A stretch of DNA of 13,003 bases from Azotobacter paspali (GTDB lineage Bacteria; Pseudomonadota; Gammaproteobacteria; Pseudomonadales; Pseudomonadaceae): the NCBI RefSeq assembly GCF_042434745.1, contig NZ_JBHLSS010000078.1, one strand, 5' to 3'. Shown here piece after piece: positions 1-6,687 of the stretch (its first letter is position 1; each line of letters opens with the position of its first letter). Under the pieces are notes generated by a model. That model was not told the DNA's origin. It ran no database searches and worked only from the letters and a program-made list of their open reading frames with translations. Made by a program: the position numbers and the translations under genes.

Positions 1-137
1 GCAGCCATGCCAAGGATCACACAATCTTTCCAGTCTGGTATCAGGCGAGCGCTTCATGCGATTGCCCTGCGGATCGTGCAATGGTCGGCGAGGCGGAGGA
101 TAATTGCCGCCCTTCGCCAGCCATCTCTGCACGAACC

Positions 138-581
138 ATGATTTTCAAGCCGCTTCTTCCGGGTGTGATCGCTCTGGCCCTGGTCGCCTGCGACGGCGTC
201 GATTCCGACTCGCCGCTCGGCAGGCGCCAAGCGATCTTCAAGCAGATGCTCGCGACCAGCGAGGACCTGGGCGGCATGCTGCGCGGCCGGCTGGGCTTCG
301 ACGAGCAGCGCTTCGTCGATGGCGCGGCGCGCCTCGACGTGTTGTCGCGTCAGCCCTGGCAGCACTTCCCGCCGGTCAGGGAAGCGGACAGCAGCGCCCG
401 CGACGAACTCTGGCAGCGTCAGGAGCGTTTCCGCCAACTGGCCGGCGACTTGGAGCGTGGCACCGCGGCACTGGTCGCGGCGACCGTGGCCCGGCCGCTG
501 GAGCCCGCGGTCCTGGCGCCGCACGTGCAGCGCGTGGAGGACGCCTGCGAGGCCTGTCATCGGGAGTTCCGCGCCTATTGA
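138..581 (+). CDS. Cytochrome c'-family (c556-like) c-type cytochrome, probable lipoprotein
   Basis: A 147-residue exported haem protein. From the ATG at 138 the N-terminus is a short hydrophobic signal with a lipobox-like LVAC (Cys18, Asp19), suggesting a membrane-anchored periplasmic lipoprotein; cleavage by signal peptidase I is the alternative. The only haem-binding motif is CEACH at residues 137-141, seven residues from the end. A single C-terminal CxxCH after a helical, charged body is the layout of cytochrome c'/c556, four-helix bundles that carry haem c and often bind small gases or serve minor electron-transfer roles. Length matches the family. An in-frame ATG at 81 would add 19 polar residues ahead of the signal, so 138 is preferred, although no clear Shine-Dalgarno precedes it. 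It stands alone and converges on ligB. The family call is firm; the partner and physiological role cannot be read from the sequence. Confidence 0.85.
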   Translation: MIFKPLLPGVIALALVACDGVDSDSPLGRRQAIFKQMLATSEDLGGMLRGRLGFDEQRFVDGAARLDVLSRQPWQHFPPVREADSSARDELWQRQERFRQLAGDLERGTAALVAATVARPLEPAVLAPHVQRVEDACEACHREFRAY

Positions 582-585
582 GGAG

Positions 586-630
586 GCGTAGGGCGCTGGA
601 TGAGGCTGCGCCGTTATCCAGCGGCCCGGT
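586..630. repeat. REP-like imperfect palindrome between convergent genes
   Basis: Arms CGCTGGAT (594-601) and ATCCAGCG (616-623) pair perfectly around a 14-nt loop that itself contains GGC-TGC-GCC. The flanks (GTAGGG on the left) and the TTATCC core resemble the dispersed extragenic palindromes of Pseudomonas and Azotobacter. It begins just after the cytochrome stop codon and could end transcription from either side, although no T tract follows. Only one copy is in the window, so repeat status rests on resemblance to known elements. Confidence 0.45.
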
Positions 631-642
631 TCGTGTCGCAGG

Positions 643-665
643 GGGAAGCCGCGCGGCGTCTTCCC
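643..665 (-). terminator. GC-rich hairpin downstream of ligB
   Basis: GGGAAG (643-648) pairs with CTTCCC (660-665), and the interior CCGC/GCGG extends the stem. It lies 7 nt past the ligB stop on the minus strand. There is no U run, so it is a possible pause or terminator element rather than a classical intrinsic terminator. Confidence 0.35.
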
Positions 666-671
666 GCGCAT

Positions 672-2354
672 TCAGAAGCCCTCGACTCCCGCCGCCCGCA
701 GGCGCTGGCGCAGTGCCTGCACCTCCGGGTGCGCGAAGAAGGCCTGCAACTGGCGGGCACGGCCGGGGCCGATGCCGGGCTCGCGCTGCCATTGCTCCGG
801 GCCGCGCCCGGCCAGTTCGTCCCAGGAGGGCGGCAGCGTCGCCTCGCCGGCCGGCGGCAGGCCGAGAGCCCGCAGCCACATCGGGAAGGGACGTCGGCGC
901 GCCGCGCGGAAACGCTCGGCCAGCAGGCTGGCGCTGCGCTCGCCGAAGCCGGGCAGCTCGACCAGGCGCGCTTCGTCCAGTTCCAGCCAGCCGAGCAGGT
1001 CGTCAAGCCGGCCGTTCTCCAGCAGTGCTTCCCAGGTGCCGCGGCCGACTCCGCCGAGGTCCAGGCCGCGCCGACCGCCGAGCCAGTCGAGACGGGCGAG
1101 GAACTGTTCTTCGCAGCCCGGCAGCGGCCGCCAGCAGCTCAGCGCGTGGTGAGCGGTCGGATCGGGTGCGTGCAGCGCCGGGCGTTCGGCGGCGCGCCAG
1201 ACCACGGTGTCCACCTGCGGAATGCTCTGTCCGGCCAGGCGGATCGCCACCTGATCGCCGGGACGGACGTCCAGTTCCCGCCAGCGGCGCAGCGAGCCGA
1301 GGGCGACCCGGCGGATTTGCCGGTCGTCCAGGCGTACCGGCTGCAACTCCAGTTGCGGTGTGATGCGCCCGCTGCGGCCGATGCGAAAACGCACCGCGCG
1401 TACCTCGGTCAGCGCCTGGGCGAGGGGGTACTTCCAGGCTACCGCCCAGTGCGGCGGCTCCGCCCGCCAGCGCTCGCCCGGCGGGCGCTGGCCCTGGCGC
1501 AGCACCACGCCGTCGCTGGCGAAGGGCAGCGGCTCGCGATACCAGCGCTCGCGCCATTGCCGCGCGGTAGCGAAGTCCGCCACCGGCCGGCTGTAGCGGC
1601 GCGCCTCGGCGAAGCCGAGCCGCTCCAGGCCGTCCAGTCGCGCGCGCATGTCCGCCGGGCCGTTCGGCCAGTCCCAGATGAACAGGCCGATGCCGGCGGC
1701 GTCCCCGTCGTCCAGGGTGTCGCGCGCCAGCAGGCCGGCGACCCTGGCCCGCGCGCTCCGTCCGCCGGCTTCGGCCTGCACATGGCCCGGAAGCCGCCAG
1801 TAGAGTTCGCCCTGCAGGATCAGGCGCTGCTTTTCCGCCAGTTGCCGCGGCAGCGCCGGCAGGCGCCGGACCCGGGCCGTCCAGTCTTGGCCATGCCGGC
1901 CGTCGCCGCGGCTGATGGCGCGTCGCAGGCGCCCGTCGACGTATTCCAGGGTGACCGCCACGCCGTCCACCTTGGGCTGGGTCCAGAGGTCCTCGCGCGT
2001 GGCCATCCAGTCCCGCACCGCGGCCTCGTCGAGTTTGGCAAGACCGGTGTGCGGCACCGGATGGAGCAGAGGGCCGGCACTGCCGGCGAGAGGCTCGAAA
2101 GATGCGTCGGCCTGGCCGGGAAAGCAGCGGTTCCAGTCGGCCAGGCGGGCGCGGGCCTGGTCGTAGAGTTCGTCGGCCACCGGCGAGCGGCCATCGCGGT
2201 GATAGGCCACATCCCATTGGCGTAGGCGCTCGGCGAGCGCCGCCAGTTCGGCGGCGGCGCGTTGCGCCGTCCAGTCTGGACAGGCGGACTCGGCGAGAGT
2301 GGGCGAGGCGAAAGGCAGTAGAAGCAGGAGGGAAAACGCGATCCGGCGTTGCAT
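672..2354 (-). CDS. ligB: NAD-dependent DNA ligase LigB
   Basis: A 560-residue protein, the normal length for LigB, the shorter second NAD-dependent ligase of gammaproteobacteria. It seals nicks by transferring AMP from NAD to an active-site lysine and then to the 5' phosphate. The adenylation motif KVDG places that lysine at K128. An OB-fold region follows (around FRIGRSGRITP), then a reduced zinc-finger-like stretch with spaced cysteines (SCW...GCEEQF), then helix-hairpin-helix segments (LDLGGVG and LVELPGFGERSA). There is no BRCT domain, as expected for LigB rather than LigA. The N-terminus is hydrophobic and signal-like (MQRRIAFSLLLLLPFA, then SPTLA), a known oddity of LigB annotations. 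AAGGA lies about 7 nt upstream of this ATG. It is single-gene and convergent with the cytochrome gene. Confidence 0.95.
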   Translation of the reverse strand: MQRRIAFSLLLLLPFASPTLAESACPDWTAQRAAAELAALAERLRQWDVAYHRDGRSPVADELYDQARARLADWNRCFPGQADASFEPLAGSAGPLLHPVPHTGLAKLDEAAVRDWMATREDLWTQPKVDGVAVTLEYVDGRLRRAISRGDGRHGQDWTARVRRLPALPRQLAEKQRLILQGELYWRLPGHVQAEAGGRSARARVAGLLARDTLDDGDAAGIGLFIWDWPNGPADMRARLDGLERLGFAEARRYSRPVADFATARQWRERWYREPLPFASDGVVLRQGQRPPGERWRAEPPHWAVAWKYPLAQALTEVRAVRFRIGRSGRITPQLELQPVRLDDRQIRRVALGSLRRWRELDVRPGDQVAIRLAGQSIPQVDTVVWRAAERPALHAPDPTAHHALSCWRPLPGCEEQFLARLDWLGGRRGLDLGGVGRGTWEALLENGRLDDLLGWLELDEARLVELPGFGERSASLLAERFRAARRRPFPMWLRALGLPPAGEATLPPSWDELAGRGPEQWQREPGIGPGRARQLQAFFAHPEVQALRQRLRAAGVEGF

Positions 2355-2415
2355 CGAGGCATCCTTGCGCGGGGACGGGACGGCCAGTTTAGGGCCGCCG
2401 AAAGTGCCGTCCGAG

Positions 2416-2434
2416 CCCGCAGGCGCGGGTTTTT
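2416..2434 (+). terminator. Small plus-strand hairpin with T5 tail upstream of ligB
   Basis: CCCGC (2416-2420), a 4-nt loop, GCGGG (2425-2429) and TTTTT (2430-2434) form a terminator-like structure on the plus strand. No plus-strand gene ends nearby, so it would act only on antisense or read-through transcripts. The stem is short and chance is possible. Confidence 0.3.
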
Positions 2435-2494
2435 GACGGTCGTCACGCGTTTGGAGCGATGCCCCCGTGTATTTGCCGCCGGGTCGGCGGGGCG

Positions 2495-2544
2495 GAGAAA
2501 AAGAATCGGGCGGACCGGGGTGTTACCCCCGGTCCGCCCGATTC
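2495..2544 (-). terminator. Strong intrinsic terminator of the FucP-family transporter gene
   Basis: An 18-bp perfect stem (arms 2503-2520 and 2527-2544) with a 6-nt loop, followed on the minus strand by TTTTTCTC (2502 down to 2495). It starts 28 nt beyond the transporter stop codon. This is a textbook rho-independent terminator and makes the transporter the last gene of its transcript. Confidence 0.9.
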
Positions 2545-2572
2545 CGCGCGGTGCGCGGTGCGGCGGACTCCG

Positions 2573-3901
2573 TCAGAGAGCTTCGGCCACCTGGCGGGCG
2601 CTGGAGCGGAACGCGAACAGACCAGCCTTCGACGTGCTCAGGTGGAACAGGCCGTAGGCTACGACCGGCAGGAAGCAGACCCCCGTCACCACGAAGGAGG
2701 TCGCCGCGCCGAAGGCATCGATCGCCGCGCCCTGGACCATCGGCATCAGCGCGCCGCCGAGGAGCGTCATGACCAGCCCGCCGGCGGCGAACTTCGCGTC
2801 TTCGCCCAGTCCCATCAGGGCGATGCCGTAGATGGTCGGGAACATCAGCGAGAGGCAGGCGGAGACCGCCACCAGTGCCCAGACGCCGGACAGGCCGGGA
2901 GCGAAGGCCGCATAGAAGCACAGGCCGGTAGCCGTCGCGCCGAGCAGTGCCAGCAGTATTGAGGGGCGCACGTAGCCCATCGCCCAGGTCGCCACGAAGC
3001 GCGCGACGAGGAAGACGATCATGCTGTATTGCAGGTAGTAGCCAGCCGTGGCGTGGTCGGCGCCGGTGGTCTGCTGCGCGTACTGAATAGTGAAGGTCCA
3101 GGTACAGGTCTGCGCCGCGATGTAGAAGAACAGCGCCACGATCCCCCAGCGGTAATGGGTATTGCGCATCAGGCGCTTGAAGACGGCGGGGAAGCCGTCA
3201 TGGCCCGACTGCGCCGCCGGCGCTTCGGTTTTTTCCTGTGTCGGCATGCGGGTCAGGGCGATGCCGATCCAGATCGCTAGGAGCACGAAGGCGAAGCCGA
3301 CATAAGGCAGCATGACCGCCTGCAGTTCGCCGGAGCGGATGGCGAGCAGTTCCGCTTGGCTCATCGCCGCCCGTTCGGCGGAACTGGCGGCATGCAGGTT
3401 CGGCAGGATCAAGGTGGCCGCCAGCAGGACGCCGATGTTGGTGCCCACCGGGTTGAAGGCCTGCGCGAGGTTCAGCCGGCGGGTCGCGTTGCCTTCCGGG
3501 CCCATCGAGATGACGAAGGGGTTGGCCGAGGTTTCCAGGATCGCCAGGCCGCCGGCCAGGGTGAACAACGCCAGCAGGAACAGGCTGTAAGTCATCGCCA
3601 AGCTGGCCGGATAGAAGAGCAGCGCCCCGACGATGGCCAGGCCCAGGCCGACCAGCACACCGGTCTTGTAGGAGTAGCGCTGGTTGATGAAGGCGGCCGG
3701 CAGGGCCAGCAGGAAGTACGCCCCGTAGTAGGCGAACTGCACTAGAGAAGCCTGCAGGGTACTCATGCTGAAGACGGTGCTGAAGACCTGCACGAGCGGG
3801 TCGGTCATGGTCGCGACCACGCCCCAAGCGGCGAAGCAGCAGACCAGCAGGATGAAGGGCAGGAGCTTGTCCCGGTGTACGAACTCTCGGCGTGTCGGCA
3901 T
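2573..3901 (-). CDS. FucP-family MFS sugar:H+ symporter
   Basis: A 442-residue, highly hydrophobic inner-membrane protein with about 12 membrane segments. Family signatures are clear: the acidic residue in the first helix region (TMTDPLV, D34), LETSANPF with E123, and the loop RRLNLAQAFNPVG at 141-153. In E. coli L-fucose permease the equivalent Asp and Glu couple proton and sugar movement. The family also includes glucose/galactose permeases, so fucose is not implied. GGAGG (3909-3913 on the plus strand) sits 7 nt before the ATG, fixing the start. A palindrome of the same design as one upstream of the oxidoreductase gene lies immediately 5' of this ribosome-binding site, so the ROK regulator encoded divergently probably controls it. 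The substrate is unknown; the neighbouring oxidoreductase hints at a cyclic polyol or sugar acid. Confidence 0.88.
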   Translation of the reverse strand: MPTRREFVHRDKLLPFILLVCCFAAWGVVATMTDPLVQVFSTVFSMSTLQASLVQFAYYGAYFLLALPAAFINQRYSYKTGVLVGLGLAIVGALLFYPASLAMTYSLFLLALFTLAGGLAILETSANPFVISMGPEGNATRRLNLAQAFNPVGTNIGVLLAATLILPNLHAASSAERAAMSQAELLAIRSGELQAVMLPYVGFAFVLLAIWIGIALTRMPTQEKTEAPAAQSGHDGFPAVFKRLMRNTHYRWGIVALFFYIAAQTCTWTFTIQYAQQTTGADHATAGYYLQYSMIVFLVARFVATWAMGYVRPSILLALLGATATGLCFYAAFAPGLSGVWALVAVSACLSLMFPTIYGIALMGLGEDAKFAAGGLVMTLLGGALMPMVQGAAIDAFGAATSFVVTGVCFLPVVAYGLFHLSTSKAGLFAFRSSARQVAEAL

Positions 3902-3915
3902 AGCTGTGCCTCCAG

Positions 3916-3936
3916 AAATTCAATTCTTGTGAATTA
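3916..3936. promoter_or_regulatory. Operator-like palindrome 1, 5' of the transporter gene
   Basis: AATTCA (3917-3922), 7-nt spacer, TGAATT (3930-3935), flanked by A on both sides. It begins 3 nt upstream of the transporter's Shine-Dalgarno. The same arms and the same spacer length recur at 5616-5636. Binding by the ROK protein is inferred from position and from family behaviour: NagC/Mlc-type proteins bind spaced AT-rich inverted repeats. Confidence 0.7.
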
Positions 3937-4008
3937 TTTTTTGAAATGCCGTGGTCCGACGCTCCCACGAGCATGAAATGCGTGCTGAGGACCGCCGGAT
4001 TACCGTGA

Positions 4009-4037
4009 AAAATGCTTGCTGAAACGATTCATGTCAA
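4009..4037 (-). promoter_or_regulatory. Possible sigma-70 promoter for the transporter gene
   Basis: On the minus strand a perfect TTGACA (4037-4032) is followed after 17 nt by CATTTT (4014-4009), a weak -10. It would give a leader of about 100 nt containing palindrome 1, so repression would be by road-block rather than by occlusion. The weak -10 keeps confidence low. Confidence 0.3.
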
Positions 4038-4047
4038 TAGTTTTTCG

Positions 4048-4066
4048 TCTCGAAATAATTTCGAGA
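4048..4066. promoter_or_regulatory. Perfect 19-bp palindrome in the divergent promoter region
   Basis: TCTCGAAAT (4048-4056) and ATTTCGAGA (4058-4066) are exact inverted copies around a single central A. A second, self-complementary TTTCGCGAAA lies at 4085-4094. The region between transporter and regulator (3902-4288, 387 bases) holds no gene, so this is probably a protein-binding site. Its sequence differs from the AATTCA-N7-TGAATT sites, so it may belong to another regulator or be the regulator gene's own control site. Confidence 0.55.
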
Positions 4067-4288
4067 GGGTGCGATACACGTCGCTTTCGCGAAAATTCCC
4101 TGAAAAAAGACCGCCGGATCTGCTGAAATACCCCCCGTTTCGCCGGGCATGCGCTTCGGCGGGGCGTCCTGCGGAACGGGCCGAGGGGTTGTCTTGAACG
4201 ATCGCGAAATAGTGGTGGGTCATCGGCGAGCGGGCCGGGAAGCGGCGAAGCCGTCCCGGCACGGCGGGCGGCATCCGGAGCGGACGGC

Positions 4289-5512
4289 GTGATGAGCCTG
4301 CCCGCCGATAGGGCGCGCAACGGCGCGGGAGGCCCGCGTGGCTCGAACCTGCGCGGCGTGCGGGCGCATAACGAGCGCCTAGTGTTGTCGCTGCTGCGCA
4401 GCCGGGGCGAAATGAGCAAGGCCGATCTCACCCGGCTGACCGGACTCTCGGCGCAGACGGTGTCGGTCATCATGCGCGCGCTGGAGGAAGACGGGCTGAT
4501 CTGCCGCGGCCAGCCGCTGCGCGGCCGCATCGGCCAGCCGTCGGTGCCGCTCGGCCTGGCGCGCGACGGGGCATTCAGTCTCGGCCTGAAGGTCGGCCAG
4601 CGTAGCCTCGACCTGGTGCTGGTGGACTTTCTCGGCGGCATCCGCACGCGGGTGACCGAACGCCACCGCTACCCGACGCCCGATACCGTGGTGCGCTTCG
4701 CCGTCAGCGCGATCGCCGACATCCTCAGCCAGCTCGGCGCCGACGAGCGTGCCCGGATCGCCGGCCTAGGGATCGCCATGCCGTTCCACATTTGGCACTG
4801 GTGGCGCACCCTGGGCGTGCCGGAAGAGGCGCTGCTCGATTGGCGCGGGCGCGACATCGGCGTCGAGATCGGCGCGGCGACCAGCCTGCCGGTCCAGGTG
4901 CAGAATGACGGCACGGCCGCCTGCGGCGCCGAACTGCTGTTCGGGTACGGGCACGGACCGAGGGACTTCCTGTATTTCCACCTCGGTTATTTTATCGGCG
5001 GCGGCATCGTCCTGAACGGCAGCCTGGTGCCCGGACGGACCGGCAATGCCGGGGCGATCGGCTCCATGCTGGTGCCGGACGGGTGGGGCGGACAGACTGT
5101 GCTGCTCGACATCGCCTCGCTGTCGGTGCTGGAGCGGATGCTGGGCGAGGCGGGCGAGGCCGCCGAGCGCCTGTGGGACACGCCGTCGGAATGGCATTTC
5201 CCGATGCCGCTGGTCGAGGCCTGGGCCGACGCGGCGGGGCGCGCGATCGCCGCGGCGGCCGCGGCGGCGGTGGCGGTCTACGACTTCGAGGCCTGTCTCG
5301 TCGATGGCTGGATGCCCATTCCGGTGCGCAGCCTGCTGGTGGAGCGGGTGCGCGCCCACCTGGCGGCCATCCCCGCCAGCGGCATCGACCTGCCGCTGAT
5401 CGAGGCGGGCAGCATCGGCGCCCATGCCCGCTCGCTCGGCGCGGCCAGTCTGCCGCTGTCGGCGCGCTTTTTGCTCGATCTGCAGGCCTTCGCCTCGGCC
5501 GGCGCCGGCTGA
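4289..5512 (+). CDS. ROK-family transcriptional regulator (NagC/Mlc/XylR type)
   Basis: A 407-residue protein with an N-terminal winged helix-turn-helix (about residues 27-75, recognition region near SKADLTRLTGLSAQTVS) joined to a ROK sugar-kinase-like domain. Typical ROK pieces are QNDGTAACGAE with N206/D207, a glycine-rich loop (GYFIGGGIVLNG, from about 233), and GRTGNAGAIGSM (249-260). Most ROK proteins have GEIGHM there plus a CxCGxxGCxE zinc motif. Here His is replaced by Ser and no such cysteine cluster follows, so zinc binding and sugar phosphorylation are unlikely, and ligand sensing without catalysis is inferred. GGAG at 4277-4280 serves either the GTG at 4289 (8-nt gap) or the ATG at 4292. 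The gene is divergent from the transporter and upstream of the oxidoreductase, and both carry matching palindromes, so it is probably their local repressor. Confidence 0.9.
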   Translation: MMSLPADRARNGAGGPRGSNLRGVRAHNERLVLSLLRSRGEMSKADLTRLTGLSAQTVSVIMRALEEDGLICRGQPLRGRIGQPSVPLGLARDGAFSLGLKVGQRSLDLVLVDFLGGIRTRVTERHRYPTPDTVVRFAVSAIADILSQLGADERARIAGLGIAMPFHIWHWWRTLGVPEEALLDWRGRDIGVEIGAATSLPVQVQNDGTAACGAELLFGYGHGPRDFLYFHLGYFIGGGIVLNGSLVPGRTGNAGAIGSMLVPDGWGGQTVLLDIASLSVLERMLGEAGEAAERLWDTPSEWHFPMPLVEAWADAAGRAIAAAAAAAVAVYDFEACLVDGWMPIPVRSLLVERVRAHLAAIPASGIDLPLIEAGSIGAHARSLGAASLPLSARFLLDLQAFASAGAG

Positions 5513-5615
5513 GGCGCCGTCCACTCTCCCCAGCGCTTTTCCTGAAGCCGTCGATCCCCGTACGAAGGCGGGCGGCGCCTGCGCGCCATTCGTCGCCGGG
5601 CTTGCTTCGGATTAA

Positions 5616-5636
5616 TAATTCATTCATCGTGAATTA
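5616..5636. promoter_or_regulatory. Operator-like palindrome 2, 5' of the oxidoreductase gene
   Basis: TAATTCA (5616-5622) and TGAATTA (5630-5636) are perfect inverted 7-mers separated by 7 nt, in an AT-rich island within GC-rich DNA. It lies 54 nt upstream of the oxidoreductase ATG. It matches palindrome 1 in arm sequence and spacing while the spacer bases differ, as expected for a conserved operator rather than a duplicated segment. No convincing -35/-10 pair could be assigned around it. Confidence 0.72.
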
Positions 5637-5690
5637 GTCGGCCCCAGCCGGCTCGAGCCATCAATTCACAGACTGTTGCGGGAGAACACC

Positions 5691-6542
5691 ATGGAGAAGA
5701 ACTTTTTGAGCACGCTGACCGGGTCCTTCGCGATGCCAGCCGCCGAAAACCCGACGGTGGCGATGGTCGAGGCCGCCTATCGTCATCACGGGCTTGACTG
5801 GCGCTATATCAACTGCGAGGTGGCGCCGCATTTTCTCGGCGACGCCGTGCGGGGCGCGAAAGCCATGGGCTGGGCCGGCTTCAACTGTTCCATTCCCCAC
5901 AAGGTCGCGGTCATCGAGCATCTCGACGAACTCGGCCAGTCGGCCGAGATCATCGGTGCGGTCAACACCATCGTCCGACGCGGCGACGCCTTCATCGGCG
6001 AGAATACGGACGGCAAGGGGTTCGTGCAGGCCATGCGCGAAGTCATCGACCCGCGCGGTAAGTCGGTCATGATTTTCGGCGCGGGAGGCGCGGCGCGCGC
6101 GGTGAGCGTGGAGCTCGCCCTGGCCGGCGCCAGCGCCATCACCGTGGTCAACCGCAGCCGCGACACCGGCCGGACACTAGTCGATCTGCTGAACGGCAGG
6201 ACTGGCACCAGCGCCGAGCTGCGCCTGTGGAACGGCAGCGTGGCGGTGCCGCGCGATACCGATATTGTGATCAACGCCACGTCCATCGGCTTATATCCGA
6301 ATGTTGACCAGCGCCTGGATATCGACCTGGACTCGCTGCATCCGGACATGGTGGTCGCGGACGGCATCCACAATCCGCCGCGCACCCATCTGCTTCGCAG
6401 CGCCGAGGCGCGCGGCTGCCGGGTGCTCGACGGGCTGGGTATGCTGGTCAATCAGGGCGTCATCGGCATCAAGTACTGGACGGGTATCGATGTCGACGCA
6501 TCGGTGATGCGCCAGGCCTTGAAAAACCTCTTCCAGGCCTGA
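5691..6542 (+). CDS. Shikimate/quinate dehydrogenase-family oxidoreductase with altered substrate site
   Basis: A 283-residue cytosolic NAD(P)-dependent dehydrogenase of the AroE/YdiB fold. The N-terminal substrate domain keeps the catalytic lysine in NCSIPHK (K71), N92 in GAVNTI and D107 in ENTDGKG. The Rossmann domain has GAGGAARA (130-137) and VNRS (N154-S156), the place that usually selects NADP. NATSIGLYP and GLGMLVNQG close the active site. The canonical SxSP pair that binds the shikimate carboxylate is replaced by AENP (residues 18-21), so shikimate is an unlikely substrate; a related cyclic polyol or other hydroxy compound is inferred. GGGAGA at 5680-5685 supports the ATG at 5691 over an in-frame TTG at 5676. 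It has its own upstream palindrome shared with the transporter gene. It probably is not the housekeeping aroE. Confidence 0.85.
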   Translation: MEKNFLSTLTGSFAMPAAENPTVAMVEAAYRHHGLDWRYINCEVAPHFLGDAVRGAKAMGWAGFNCSIPHKVAVIEHLDELGQSAEIIGAVNTIVRRGDAFIGENTDGKGFVQAMREVIDPRGKSVMIFGAGGAARAVSVELALAGASAITVVNRSRDTGRTLVDLLNGRTGTSAELRLWNGSVAVPRDTDIVINATSIGLYPNVDQRLDIDLDSLHPDMVVADGIHNPPRTHLLRSAEARGCRVLDGLGMLVNQGVIGIKYWTGIDVDASVMRQALKNLFQA

Positions 6543-6629
6543 CGGCGGTCCCGGTTCTGGGCGTCGATCCCTTCCCGGACATTCGGGCCACCCTGCGCGG
6601 AGGCTGCGACGGACCTTCCTGTCGCGCTC

Positions 6630-6659
6630 GGCGCCGCGAAGTCGAAGAAGCCCGGCGCC
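6630..6659. terminator. Possible bidirectional hairpin between convergent genes
   Basis: GGCGCCG (6630-6636) pairs with CGGCGCC (6653-6659) around a 16-nt loop. It lies between the stop of the oxidoreductase gene (+) and the end of the dctM remnant (-). No T tract is present on either strand, so terminator function is weakly supported. Nothing else is seen in 6543-6687. Confidence 0.25.
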
Positions 6660-6687
6660 TGGAAGTGAGCGGCGGTTGCCCGCTGCC

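Noticed and set aside
104..2225. Long open frames on the plus strand across the cytochrome gene and ligB (104-1363, 600-2225)
   Set aside because: They are antisense or out of frame to well-recognised genes, are dominated by Arg/Ala/Pro/Gly, and carry no family motif. This is the usual effect of high GC content.
5676..5690. TTG at 5676 as the start of the dehydrogenase
   Set aside because: It overlaps the GGGAGA ribosome-binding site that is correctly spaced for the ATG at 5691, and the five extra residues are not family-like.
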